DNA from: Actinomycetes bacterium
GTDB taxonomy: Bacteria; Actinomycetota; Acidimicrobiia; Acidimicrobiales; RAAP-2
Direction: 5' to 3'
Assembly: GCA_021846325.1 (NCBI GenBank)
Contig: JAJZBX010000001.1
Coordinates: forward strand, 207,879-271,878
Length of the DNA stretch: 64,000 nt
Part shown: positions 54,765-63,884 of the stretch, piece by piece
How positions within the stretch are numbered: the first letter of the stretch is position 1
How the letters are laid out: every line of letters begins with the position of its first letter
Translations under genes and position numbers: made by a program
The notes under the pieces: model-generated
Database searches by the model: none
What the model was told of the DNA's origin: nothing
What the model saw: the letters and a program-made list of their open reading frames with translations, nothing else

Positions 54765-55549
54765 AGCGCCTCGTGGTCAAGATCGGGGGTCACGCCCTGG
54801 ACGCCCTCGACGCCTCGTCACTGGTGTTACGCGAACTGGCGCACGACGTTGGAGCGATTGCCGCGCACACGTCGACGGTGATCGTTCACGGCGGCGGACC
54901 GCAGATTGCCGCGCTGCTCGACGAGGTTGGACTGACCAGCAAGGTTGTCGACGGTCTTCGCGTGACTGACGAGCGAACCATGCCCTACGTCGCGATGGCG
55001 CTCGCGTGGGTGAACGTGCAGATCACGGCGTCGCTCCAGCACGCTGGTCTGGCCTCGATCGGACTGAGCGGCGCCGACGGCAATCTGGTGCGAGGTACGG
55101 CGCTGGGTCCGCCGTGGGGACAGGTGGCCACCTCACTCTCCGTGCGTGGCGAGGTCATCACGTCACTACAGGCAATGGGCTGGACACCGGTGGTGAGTTC
55201 CATCGGGGTCGACCAAGGTGGTCGTCTCGTGAACTGCAACGCCGACACGGTGGCCGGAAGCATTGCCGATTCCATCGATGCCGACGCGCTGGTGCTCTTG
55301 AGCGACGTGGACCAGGTGCGCAGCGATCCCGAGGATCCCGACACCGCCCAAGCGGTAGTAACCAGCGAACGAGTCCGCGAACTCATCGCCCTCGGCGCTA
55401 TCCGCGACGGCATGCTGCCCAAGGTCACCGCCGCGCTGGGCGCGCTGGGGGCCGGTGCGCGTCGAGTGATACTCGCGAACGGAACACGACCGCACGCGCT
55501 GGCGAGCGTCTTGACGGGCGAGGCAAAGTGTACGGAGGTGCGGCTATGA
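54761..55549 (+). CDS. argB: Acetylglutamate kinase
   Basis: ArgB phosphorylates N-acetylglutamate. The 262-residue protein has VVKIGGHAL, IVHGGGPQI, the substrate motif KVVDGLRVTD, NCNADTVAGSIA and LLSDVDQV. The N-terminus lacks the extra helix common in arginine-inhibited hexameric kinases, so feedback control may differ; this is inference from length. GTG start overlaps argC. The argJ gene usual between argC and argB is absent. Confidence 0.95.
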   Translation: MKRLVVKIGGHALDALDASSLVLRELAHDVGAIAAHTSTVIVHGGGPQIAALLDEVGLTSKVVDGLRVTDERTMPYVAMALAWVNVQITASLQHAGLASIGLSGADGNLVRGTALGPPWGQVATSLSVRGEVITSLQAMGWTPVVSSIGVDQGGRLVNCNADTVAGSIADSIDADALVLLSDVDQVRSDPEDPDTAQAVVTSERVRELIALGAIRDGMLPKVTAALGALGAGARRVILANGTRPHALASVLTGEAKCTEVRL

Positions 55550-56466
55550 GTCGAAGCGTGGTCACGATTAGCGAGCTCGACCTCGGTGAACTTCGAGGTA
55601 TTTGCGAAGCCGCGCGCGCGCCCGTTGACGAGTCACTGTTGGCGGGCCAAGGGGTCGCACTGGTGTTTGAACGTCCGAGTCTTCGTACGCGGGCCGCGTG
55701 CTCAACGGCGGTGCACGAATTGGGTGGTTTCGCCACGTTTTTCAGCGACGACGAAATCGGCCTGGACACCAGAGAGTCCGCCGAGGACGTCGGACGCACC
55801 CTGGACAGCTTCTTCTCCATTTGCGCACTGCGGCTGCGTCACCACTCGGTGTTCGAGCGGATCCAACGATCAACCGACGGGCGCCTGTCGTTGATCAATC
55901 TACTGAGCGACGTGGCGCACCCGACCCAGGCCATTGCTGACGTCTTGACCATCGCGGATCACTTCAGCGGTGGCGACGTCACCCAGTTGGGCGGGATACG
56001 GGTGGCGTATGTCGGCGACGCGACCAACGTCACGCGCTCGCTCGCCGTCGCGCTGTTGCGCCTGGGAGCGCACGTGAGTGTGGGGGCGCCCAACCGCTAT
56101 CAGCTGGCGTCCGGCACCGCCGAAGACCCGCTGGCGGTCGCCGACGGCCGCCTTCGTCTCACTGATCGAGCGCGCGACGCCGTACGTGACGCCGACGTGG
56201 TGTACACCGATGCGTGGGTGTCGATGGGCTTCGAAGACGAAGTTCAGCGTCGTCGCGCGGATCTCGACTCGTATCGGATCGACGAGGAACTACTCGCGGC
56301 GGCGTCGCCCGGGGCGGTCGTCCTGCACTGCCTACCGGCGCATCGAGGTGACGAGATCACCGACGGCGTGATCGACGGACCGCGTTCATTGGTATGGGAG
56401 CAGGTCGCGCACCGCCGATCGGCGATGCTGGGTACGTTGCGGTGGATCAAGGACGGTGAACGATGA
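55546..56466 (+). CDS. argF: Ornithine carbamoyltransferase
   Basis: ArgF makes citrulline from ornithine and carbamoyl phosphate. The 306-residue protein has the carbamoyl phosphate motif FERPSLRTRAACST, in which Leu replaces the usual Thr of STRTR, then HPTQAIADVLTI, the ornithine-site DAWVSMGFEDE and HCLPAHRGDEITDGVIDGP. The ornithine motifs argue against an acetylornithine enzyme despite the SLRTR change. ATG 55546 has GGAGG 7 nt upstream and overlaps argB. The longer open frame upstream is not coding. Confidence 0.94.
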   Translation: MSRSVVTISELDLGELRGICEAARAPVDESLLAGQGVALVFERPSLRTRAACSTAVHELGGFATFFSDDEIGLDTRESAEDVGRTLDSFFSICALRLRHHSVFERIQRSTDGRLSLINLLSDVAHPTQAIADVLTIADHFSGGDVTQLGGIRVAYVGDATNVTRSLAVALLRLGAHVSVGAPNRYQLASGTAEDPLAVADGRLRLTDRARDAVRDADVVYTDAWVSMGFEDEVQRRRADLDSYRIDEELLAAASPGAVVLHCLPAHRGDEITDGVIDGPRSLVWEQVAHRRSAMLGTLRWIKDGER

Positions 56467-56927
56467 CCAAGACGCAACGGCAGCATCGAATCGGCGAGCT
56501 GATTGAACGCGAAGTGATCGCCACCGCAGCGCAACTCGTGACTCGACTCCAGGGCGAGGGCATCTCAGCCACGCAAGCTACCGTCACTCGTGACCTGCAG
56601 GAATTGGGGACCATCAAGGTCCGAGACGAACACGGATCTCGGCGAATCGTGCTCGCCGGCGCGTCGAAGATGAGTTCGCCCCCACTCGATCACCTTCGCC
56701 GCATGATGGGCGAGTGGGTGGTGTCCGTGGCCAGCTCAGCCAACCTGGTGGTGCTGCGCACCCCACCGGGCTGCGCCCACGTGGTGGCATCCGCCCTTGA
56801 CCGAAGCGCGCTCGATGGTGTGCTCGGTAGTGTGGCCGGAGACGACACACTGTTAGTCATCGCGAGTGACGAGCACGGTGGGGGAGCCCTCGCCAGGAAG
56901 TTTCGAGAGTTGGCGGGGCTCGAGTGA
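56463..56927 (+). CDS. argR: Arginine repressor
   Basis: ArgR binds ARG boxes as an arginine-bound hexamer and represses the arginine genes. The 154-residue protein has the winged-helix N-domain (ISATQATVTRDLQELGTIKVRDEHG in pieces) and the C-terminal hexamer/arginine domain with CAHVVASALDRSALDGVLGSVAGDDTLLVI; the GDDT motif binds arginine. It is in the same string as its likely targets, so it should be autoregulated. Confidence 0.95.
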   Translation: MTKTQRQHRIGELIEREVIATAAQLVTRLQGEGISATQATVTRDLQELGTIKVRDEHGSRRIVLAGASKMSSPPLDHLRRMMGEWVVSVASSANLVVLRTPPGCAHVVASALDRSALDGVLGSVAGDDTLLVIASDEHGGGALARKFRELAGLE

Positions 56928-56948
56928 GCACGCCAGAGAGGATGAAAG

Positions 56949-58172
56949 ATGACCAAGCGTGTGGTGCTGGCGTACAGTGGCGGACTCGATACCTCAGTCG
57001 CCGTTCGCTGGATGATCGAGGAGTGGAACGTCGAAGTTATTTGTGTCTTGGTGGACGTGGGCCAGGATCTCGACAGCTCAGAGAGTTTCGATGACATTTC
57101 CAGACGCGCCATCAGTGCGGGAGCCGTTGACTTCGTCGTAGTCGACGCGCGCGACGAGATGGCGGACGAGTTTTGCGCGATGGCCATTCGGGCGAACGCC
57201 CGCTACGAGGGCAAGTATCCGCTGGTGTCGGCGTTGTCGCGACCGGTGATCGTTCGACACCTCGTCAGTCAGGCTCGTCGTTTCGGGGCGACAGCCGTAG
57301 CGCACGGCTGCACCGGTAAGGGCAACGATCAAGTCCGATTCGAAGTCGGGACGCACGCATTGGCCCCGGACCTCGAGGTGCTCGCTCCCGCTCGCAACTG
57401 GGGCATGACCCGGGCCGATTCGGTTGACTACGCGACGAAGTGGGAGATTCCAATCCGTGCCTCTAAGGAGAAGATCTACTCGATTGACGAGAACTTGTGG
57501 GGACGCGCCATTGAGTGCGGTGAGATGGAGGATCCCTGGGCGGAGCCACCTTCGGAGCCGTACACCCTCACGAGGATGACCACCACGGAGGCGGTGGAGG
57601 TGATCATCAGTTTCCGCGAGGGCCTCCCAGTGGCCCTGGACGGCGTCGAGCTGTCGCTCGCGGATCTTATTCGCACACTGAACCACCGAGCCGGTGCCAC
57701 CGGATTCGGCCGAATCGACATGGTGGAGAATCGGCGCGTCGGTATCAAGAGCCGAGAGGTTTATGAATGTCCGGCCGCGCTCGCGCTCATCGCGGCGCAC
57801 GCCGATTTAGAAGACTTGAATCTCGAACGCGACGTTCATCACGAGAAGACGCGTCTGGAGCCGCGCTGGGCGGAATTGGTCTACGACGGCATGTGGTATT
57901 CGCCACTGAAAGAGGCGCTCGACGCCTTCATCACCGAGACCCAACGGCACGTGTCGGGTGAGGTTCGTCTTCGCTTTGAGCCACCCGGGGTGATGAGGGT
58001 GGTCGGTCGCCGTAGCGAGCAGGCACTGTACGACTATGGACTGGCGACGTACGACGCGGCCGACACCTTTCGCCACGCCGACTCCGAAGGCTACGTGCGA
58101 ATCTACGGTCTGGGCGTCAAGACCTGGGCCGCTCGCCAAGGGGCCAAGGGCGCCGCGCCCGCTGGATCATGA
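56949..58172 (+). CDS. argG: Argininosuccinate synthase
   Basis: ArgG joins citrulline and aspartate using ATP. The 407-residue protein has the PP-loop AYSGGLDTSVAVRW, HGCTGKGNDQVRFE, IPIRASKEKIYSIDENLWGR and VENRRVGIKSREVYE. The start has an upstream GAGAGGA. It begins 21 bases after argR, so an independent signal is possible, though no TANNNT with leaderless spacing is seen. Confidence 0.97.
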   Translation: MTKRVVLAYSGGLDTSVAVRWMIEEWNVEVICVLVDVGQDLDSSESFDDISRRAISAGAVDFVVVDARDEMADEFCAMAIRANARYEGKYPLVSALSRPVIVRHLVSQARRFGATAVAHGCTGKGNDQVRFEVGTHALAPDLEVLAPARNWGMTRADSVDYATKWEIPIRASKEKIYSIDENLWGRAIECGEMEDPWAEPPSEPYTLTRMTTTEAVEVIISFREGLPVALDGVELSLADLIRTLNHRAGATGFGRIDMVENRRVGIKSREVYECPAALALIAAHADLEDLNLERDVHHEKTRLEPRWAELVYDGMWYSPLKEALDAFITETQRHVSGEVRLRFEPPGVMRVVGRRSEQALYDYGLATYDAADTFRHADSEGYVRIYGLGVKTWAARQGAKGAAPAGS

Positions 58173-59578
58173 CACTGTGGGACGGTCGATTCGATGCGGC
58201 GATGGCGGACTCGCTCTGGAGACTCTCGGAGAGTTACCCCTTTGATCACGTGCTGTATCACTACGACATCGTTGGTTCGCGGGCGCACGTTCGCGGCCTG
58301 GTGATGGCGGGGCTCTTGAGCGATGCCGAGGCGGAGCAGTTGTTGGGTGCACTCGACGTTGTAGCGAGTGAGTTTGACCGCGGCGTGTTCATTCGCGGGA
58401 GTGGTGACGAAGATATCCACATGGCGATTGAACGGCGCGTGACGGAGCTCACCCCTGAGGTCGGTGCGAAGCTGCATACGGCCCGTAGCCGCAATGATCA
58501 GGTGGCGACAACTATGCGTCTGTACGTTCGCGACACGCTGGTCGACCTGGCGCGGCGAGTCCTCGCCTTGGCGGAGACCTTGGTTGAAGTGGGCGAACAG
58601 GATCCCGAACGTTATCTGCCGGGCTACACGCACCTACAACGAGCCCAGCCCGTGCTGCTCGCGCATCACTTGACCGCTCACGCGTGGGCGCTCACTCGAG
58701 ATATAGACCGGTTGCTCGAGTCGCGACGCCGCCTCAACGTCTCACCGCTGGGCGCCGGCGCGTTAGCGGGGACCTCACTGGGCATCGACCCGGGAACGAC
58801 TGCGGCGCTCATGGGCTTCGATCGGGCATTCGCGAATTCGATGGACGCGGTCAGCGATCGGGACTTCGTGGCCGAAGCACTCTTCGACATCGCGCTCTTG
58901 GGCGTTCACTTGTCACGGATGGGCGAGGAGTTGGTCCTTTGGACGACGGCGGAATTTGGCTTCGCCTCGCTGGGCGACGCGTTTACCACCGGTTCGTCAA
59001 TGCTGCCTCAGAAGAAGAACAGTGACGTAGCGGAACTCGCTCGAGCCAAGGCCGGACGCTTTATCGGCAATCTCACCAGCTTGCTCGTGGTGCTCAAGGG
59101 TCTGCCCCTGTCGTACAATCGCGACCTGCAAGAAGACAAGGAACCGCTCTTGGATTCGGTGCGCAATGTCGTGCTGGTGCTGGACGCGCTTCGCGGGGCG
59201 TACCGGAGCGTGACCTTCCATGACCGCGTGGCTCGGATCGCCGCCGCCGACCCGTACCTGGCGGCAATCGATATTGCCGAACGTCTCGTGGAGAGCGGCG
59301 TCCCATTTCGCCGGGCGCACGACATGGTGGGTGGCGCGGTCGGTGAATCAGTTCGATCGGGACGACCGTTTCCCGAGGTAATCGCCGAGATCCCCGAGCT
59401 GTGTGCGTTCGGCGACGCCTTTGACGCCGGCGCAACCCTACGAAGCCGGCGATCTCGCGGTGCCTCAGGTCCGGTGGCGTGGCCAACGCAAGCCGAAACG
59501 TGGCACCGTGTCGCAGCTGACCTGCGACGCCGACTGGGCGAACTCGATCACGATCGGCTCGCCAGCTCCGAGTCATGA
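58169..59578 (+). CDS. argH: Argininosuccinate lyase
   Basis: ArgH splits argininosuccinate into arginine and fumarate. The 469-residue protein starts LWDGRFD, has EDIHMAIERRVTEL, HTARSRNDQVATTMRLY, PGYTHLQRAQPVLL and the flexible-loop signature GSSMLPQKKNSDVAELARAKAGR with the catalytic Ser. The C-terminus is a little divergent (SRRSRGASGPVAWP). ATG overlaps argG as ATGA and the stop overlaps the next gene. Confidence 0.97.
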   Translation: MTLWDGRFDAAMADSLWRLSESYPFDHVLYHYDIVGSRAHVRGLVMAGLLSDAEAEQLLGALDVVASEFDRGVFIRGSGDEDIHMAIERRVTELTPEVGAKLHTARSRNDQVATTMRLYVRDTLVDLARRVLALAETLVEVGEQDPERYLPGYTHLQRAQPVLLAHHLTAHAWALTRDIDRLLESRRRLNVSPLGAGALAGTSLGIDPGTTAALMGFDRAFANSMDAVSDRDFVAEALFDIALLGVHLSRMGEELVLWTTAEFGFASLGDAFTTGSSMLPQKKNSDVAELARAKAGRFIGNLTSLLVVLKGLPLSYNRDLQEDKEPLLDSVRNVVLVLDALRGAYRSVTFHDRVARIAAADPYLAAIDIAERLVESGVPFRRAHDMVGGAVGESVRSGRPFPEVIAEIPELCAFGDAFDAGATLRSRRSRGASGPVAWPTQAETWHRVAADLRRRLGELDHDRLASSES

Positions 59579-60069
59579 ACGTGAGGTTCATCGAGCGAAT
59601 GCACCCGAACGGCGAGCGGGTACGGGCCGCGCTGGATGCGGCCGGCGTGGCGTCACGAATGGTCGAAACCATCGACCCTTCGCCAAGCGCCGCCGCCGCG
59701 GCGGCTCAATTGGATATTGAGATAGAACAAGTCGCCAACTCGCTCGTCTTTAACGTCGACGGAAGTCCCGTGCTCGTCATGGCTTGTGGTGGACGTCGCG
59801 TGGACGAACGTCGCCTCGGCGCACTCCTTGGGGCGACCTCAGTGGCGAGGGCTGACGCCGCATTCGTCAGACTGCATACCGGTCAGCCCATCGGGGGCGT
59901 AGCACCGGTCGGACACCCCAAGGCGCTTCGAAGGATCGTTGACCAGGCAGTAGCGAGATGGCCAGTCGTCTGGGCAGCCGGCGGGCATCCGCACTACGTC
60001 TTTGCCACGACGTTCGACGAACTTGTTCGCATGACGCACGGTACGGCGCATGACGTCGGTGCTCGCTAA
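59575..60069 (+). CDS. YbaK/EbsC-type aminoacyl-tRNA deacylase-like protein
   Basis: The 164-residue product has the YbaK/ProX fold: ANSLVFNVDGSPVLVMACGGRRVD, GGVAPVGHP and the active-site-like stretch WAAGGHPHYVFATTFDELVRMT. Such domains hydrolyse mischarged tRNA (for example Cys-tRNA-Pro). The conserved Lys of the family would lie in the VNSLVFK-type segment; here it reads NSLVFN, so activity is uncertain. Coupled to argH by ATGA. Confidence 0.85.
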   Translation: MNVRFIERMHPNGERVRAALDAAGVASRMVETIDPSPSAAAAAAQLDIEIEQVANSLVFNVDGSPVLVMACGGRRVDERRLGALLGATSVARADAAFVRLHTGQPIGGVAPVGHPKALRRIVDQAVARWPVVWAAGGHPHYVFATTFDELVRMTHGTAHDVGAR

Positions 60070-60123
60070 CGGGGTCCGCCACTGTCACATTGGTGATCCA
60101 CAATGGGGCCGTGTACGAGTGGG

Positions 60124-63100
60124 ATGAGGACTGACGTGAGCGAGCCGATGCTGACCCCTTCGAAGATCACCGCGTGGCTGGACTGTGCGCACTCTTTGAC
60201 CCTGCGTAACCGCTTGGACGCCGGTGGCCTCGAGGTCCATCGAACCCCGATGGGGTCGCTAGCCGAGTTACTGGTTGAGAAGGGGATCGACCACGAACGC
60301 AATTATTTGAGCGACCTGGAGAACAGCGGTCGATCGATCTACTTCGTGCCGGGCCGCAACCCCGGCGAATCGTTTGACGAATGGGAGGGAAGGGTCGCCA
60401 GCGTGCTGAGTGGTGACCACGACGTTATTTACCAGATGCCATTTCTGGTGAACGGTGTACGAGGTATCGCTGACTTCCTCGTGCGCGTCAAGGACCCACA
60501 ACCGGGTTTCGCGCGCTATGAGCCCGTCGACGCCAAGTTGACGAGGACCGCCGCGAAGCCGGGCCACGTGCTGCAGTTGTGTTTCTACGCCGACGCCCTA
60601 GAAGAACGGCTCGGGCAGCCACCACGAGCGATGCACGTGTGGCTCGGTTCGGGGGAGACCGAGACGTTGTTAGTGGAAGAGTTTCGCCCCTACTGGCGCC
60701 GATTACGCCATCAGCTCATTGAGCGGCTGGGCGACGTCGACGTCCTCGACACGCGGCCAGAGCCGTGTCAACACTGTGAGATCTGCGAGTTCGCCGGCGA
60801 GTGCGAACGAGAGTGGCGCCAACATGATTCGCTCGTGTACGTCGCCAATATTCGGCGACCGGAACGGCTCGCCCTGGAATCGGCTGGCATCGAGAATGTC
60901 GCCGCACTGAGTATCGGCCCCGACGCGATCGCTGGCGTCGGCGCGGAACACCTACGGCGCCTGCGGCGCCAGGCGACGCTCCAAGTCATGTCGCGGAGCC
61001 AACCGGGCTCCCCACCGGCGTTCGAGATCGTTGACCCGGGCGAGGACCCCGTTTACGGGCACGGATTTCAGAAACTGCCCGCGCCCAACGACGGCGACGT
61101 GTTCTTCGACTTCGAGGGGCATCCGTTCTGGAGTCCTGAACACGACCTCTTCTTTCTCGCTGGTCTGTACTTCCGAGGCGACGATGGGTCGTGGCGCTAC
61201 GAAGCGCGCTGGGCGCACAGCCTGAGCGAGCAGTGGACGATGATTGCGGGCCTCGTTGACTACTTCGCGGGCCGGCGCCGTCGGTTTCCATCGATGCACG
61301 TGTATCACTACAACCACACGGAGCGCTCGTCGCTCGAGCGCCTCGTCATTGGCACTGAGTCCGAAAGCACGCTCACGTCGTTGGTCGAGTCGGGTCTCTT
61401 CATCGACCTGTACGACGTAGTTCGAAACGCCATCCGCGTTGGTGCTGAGTCCTACAGTCTCAAATCGCTCGAGCAAGTGGCGGGGTTTGTCCGCCGTGGC
61501 GGCATTGACATGGGGGCCGGCGCGATCGTGGAGTACGAGCAGTTCATGAAGAGCGGCGACCTAGCGCTGCTCGACGAGATCGCTGCGTACAACGAAGATG
61601 ACGTGATGGCAACCAAGGCGCTTCGGGATTGGCTCATTGATCAACGACCCGACGAACTCGAATGGCGAGACGCCGTGTTGGCCGAAGAAGAGCCGATGGT
61701 CGACACGGACGAACTCGTTCGAGCACTCCACGAGTACGACGACGAGAGCGTGGAGTCACTGTTGGGTGACCTCCTGAACTATTGGCGGCGCGAGCGATCG
61801 GCCGCTCTCACACCGAAGTTCGTCGGCGCAGCCTCCGACTTTGCCACGTTGTACGAGAATCGTGACTACCTCGCCAATCTGTCGTTGGTCAGCGCTATCA
61901 CCGAGAGCGTGCTGGCCGACGGCGGTGTGCGCAAGTCGGCGGAGTTTACGTGGCCCGATCAAGTCGTCGATCAGAGCTTCGAGAAGGGACGAGGCGTTCT
62001 GTACGCAAGCGACGGGACTGAGCGTGGCTATGGGTACCTTCGTTCATTCGACGACGCGAATCGGCGTCTGACGCTGTCGTGGCGGACCGAGGCGGAAACC
62101 TCGAGCGTGGTGCCGTCGGTGATCACGCTCAACGACTACGTGTCACCGCGCGAAAAGCCGGGGGTTCTCATTCATCTGGCTGAGCAGCTGTTACGCCCAG
62201 ATCCTTTCGATCCGCCGAGCAAGGTATCGCTCGAACTGCTGGGCCGGCGTCGGCCCCGCCTCGTCGGCGGGCCACGGGACGCGCCGATGTGCTTCGATGA
62301 TGATCTCACCGAGATGCTGAGTTGGGTGGGACGTCTTGATGAGAGTTACGTCGCGATTCAAGGTCCACCGGGTACTGGCAAGACGTATCGCGGTGCGCAC
62401 ATCATCTATGAGCTCTTGAAACAGGGCAAGCGAGTTGGTATCACGGCGATGAGCCACGCGGCCATCGACAACTTACTGAGTGCCGCCCACACCGTGATGC
62501 GCGACGGTGGCGACTCAACGCTGTTGCGAGCCGTACGGCGGATTGCCAAGGCTCCGTCAACGTGTCTCGATGGCGTTCGCTATTCGAACGACCCGCGCGA
62601 TGTCGAAGATGGCGACTTCAATCTCGTGGCGGGTACGACGTGGATGTGGGCGCGCGCGGGCATGCGGACCCACCCGGTCGACGTCTTGATCATCGACGAG
62701 GCCGGTCAGTTAGCACTCGCCGATGCCGTGGCGTCGTCGAACGCAGCGCGCAATCTCATACTGCTGGGTGATCCGCTACAACTGGCGCAAGTAGCCCAGG
62801 GCGATCACCCGAGGGGCTCGGGCGCCAGTGTCTTGGAACACGTCTTGTCGGGACACGCGACGATTCCGGACTATCAAGGGGTGTTCCTCGCCGAGACCCG
62901 TCGCATGCATCCTGACGTCAGTCGCTTTATCTCGGACCAAATCTACGAAGGTCGTCTGACCAGCCACGAGAGTTGCTCCCAGCAAGCGACCGACTGGGGT
63001 ACCGGACTGCGCTGGCTTCGCGTCGACCACGTTGGTCGATCGACCGAATCCGAGGAAGAAGCGGCCGTGGTGGCGACACGGATTAGCGACATGATTGGCA

Positions 63101-63501
63101 CGCTCTGGATTGACCAAGACGGAAAATCGGCGCCACTGCGGGCCGAGGACTTTCTCGTGGTGGCGCCCTACAACGACCAGGTTCGGCTGATTCGACGAGT
63201 GCTCGACCATGACCGGACGTTGACCGGCGTCCAGGTTGGCACGGTCGACAAATTTCAGGGACGAGAAGCTCCCGTGGTGTTCTTCACGATGACCACGTCG
63301 AGCGCAGATGACATGCCCCGAGGACCCGAATTTCTCTTTTCGCGAAATCGTCTCAACGTAGCCGTGAGCCGAGCCCGGTGTCTCGCCTTTCTCGTTTGCA
63401 CCGACGAGCTCCTGAACGCGCGCGCCCGGTCCATCGAAGAGATGCGCTTGATCGCCACGCTCAACGCCTTTGTCGAATACGCCGAAGGCACCACGCGGTG
63501 A
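60124..63501 (+). CDS. RecB-like nuclease, DEDD-type exonuclease-like domain and SF1 helicase in one protein
   Basis: The 1125-residue protein matches the TM0106-type family. Residues 1-250: a PD-(D/E)XK nuclease (GIADFLV, PVDAKLTR, LQLCFYADAL) followed by CQHCEICEFAGEC, four Cys fit for an Fe-S cluster or zinc. Residues 310-510: an RNase H-like DEDD domain (FFDFEGHPFW, YHYNHTERSSLERL, YNEDDVMATKALRDW). Residues 720-1120: an SF1B helicase (GPPGTGKT, IIDEAGQLALADA, GDPLQLAQV, TVDKFQGREAPVVFF, NVAVSRARC). A DNA repair or degradation role is likely; biochemistry is not known to me. GTG 60136, 5 nt after a GAGGA, is an alternative start. Confidence 0.9.
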   Translation: MRTDVSEPMLTPSKITAWLDCAHSLTLRNRLDAGGLEVHRTPMGSLAELLVEKGIDHERNYLSDLENSGRSIYFVPGRNPGESFDEWEGRVASVLSGDHDVIYQMPFLVNGVRGIADFLVRVKDPQPGFARYEPVDAKLTRTAAKPGHVLQLCFYADALEERLGQPPRAMHVWLGSGETETLLVEEFRPYWRRLRHQLIERLGDVDVLDTRPEPCQHCEICEFAGECEREWRQHDSLVYVANIRRPERLALESAGIENVAALSIGPDAIAGVGAEHLRRLRRQATLQVMSRSQPGSPPAFEIVDPGEDPVYGHGFQKLPAPNDGDVFFDFEGHPFWSPEHDLFFLAGLYFRGDDGSWRYEARWAHSLSEQWTMIAGLVDYFAGRRRRFPSMHVYHYNHTERSSLERLVIGTESESTLTSLVESGLFIDLYDVVRNAIRVGAESYSLKSLEQVAGFVRRGGIDMGAGAIVEYEQFMKSGDLALLDEIAAYNEDDVMATKALRDWLIDQRPDELEWRDAVLAEEEPMVDTDELVRALHEYDDESVESLLGDLLNYWRRERSAALTPKFVGAASDFATLYENRDYLANLSLVSAITESVLADGGVRKSAEFTWPDQVVDQSFEKGRGVLYASDGTERGYGYLRSFDDANRRLTLSWRTEAETSSVVPSVITLNDYVSPREKPGVLIHLAEQLLRPDPFDPPSKVSLELLGRRRPRLVGGPRDAPMCFDDDLTEMLSWVGRLDESYVAIQGPPGTGKTYRGAHIIYELLKQGKRVGITAMSHAAIDNLLSAAHTVMRDGGDSTLLRAVRRIAKAPSTCLDGVRYSNDPRDVEDGDFNLVAGTTWMWARAGMRTHPVDVLIIDEAGQLALADAVASSNAARNLILLGDPLQLAQVAQGDHPRGSGASVLEHVLSGHATIPDYQGVFLAETRRMHPDVSRFISDQIYEGRLTSHESCSQQATDWGTGLRWLRVDHVGRSTESEEEAAVVATRISDMIGTLWIDQDGKSAPLRAEDFLVVAPYNDQVRLIRRVLDHDRTLTGVQVGTVDKFQGREAPVVFFTMTTSSADDMPRGPEFLFSRNRLNVAVSRARCLAFLVCTDELLNARARSIEEMRLIATLNAFVEYAEGTTR

Positions 63502-63884
63502 GCCGCTGACACTGACACGGGGACGCTGTCGAAGGTGCTACACTGAGTAGCCCGCTCAGCCGCCCTGGTCACGTGATTTGCACCTGACTGTCGCGCGCTG
63601 GTAGGGTGAGTATCCCGGCGAGGGGAAGTTCCAGCGTCGGGTCGGGAGAGATCCCAACGGTGTACTTCGCACCTCCGGCCTTGGTCGTGTGCGATGTCGC
63701 TCCTTGAAAACGGAAGAACGAGAGCCAAAAGCCAGTACGGGCGACGATGGACGGATCTAACCGGACGCGTCGTTCGTCAAAAAGAAGTAGGCAGTGGACT
63801 CCACCCCGTGGAGGAAGCTGTTGTCGAATGGATATTAGAGTCGTCCATTCGGCTCTCTGATTTGTAGGGGAAACCCGAAAAATC
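63502..63884 (+). promoter_or_regulatory. rRNA operon promoter and leader
   Basis: This 383-base stretch has no gene. TTGCAC (63578-63583), 18 nt, TAGGGT (63602-63607) is a good promoter; TACACT (63539-63544) may be a second, upstream one. The leader of about 270 nt includes GCTCCTTGAAAA (63699-63710), resembling a boxA antitermination site for NusB-NusE, and a hairpin CTCCAC-CCC-GTGGAG (63799-63813) that may belong to the processing stem. No tRNA is present. Confidence 0.7.

Noticed and set aside
55006..55545. Long N-terminal extension of ArgF
   Set aside because: The extra 180 codons lie over argB in another frame and are Arg-rich. ATG 55546 has a ribosome site and gives the family length.
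63255..63728. 157-codon - strand ORF entering the rRNA leader
   Set aside because: Overlaps the conserved helicase C-terminus in antisense and has a biased composition.
63799..63813. Hairpin CTCCAC-CCC-GTGGAG as a terminator
   Set aside because: No T tract follows and it lies inside the rRNA leader, so a processing or structural role is more likely.
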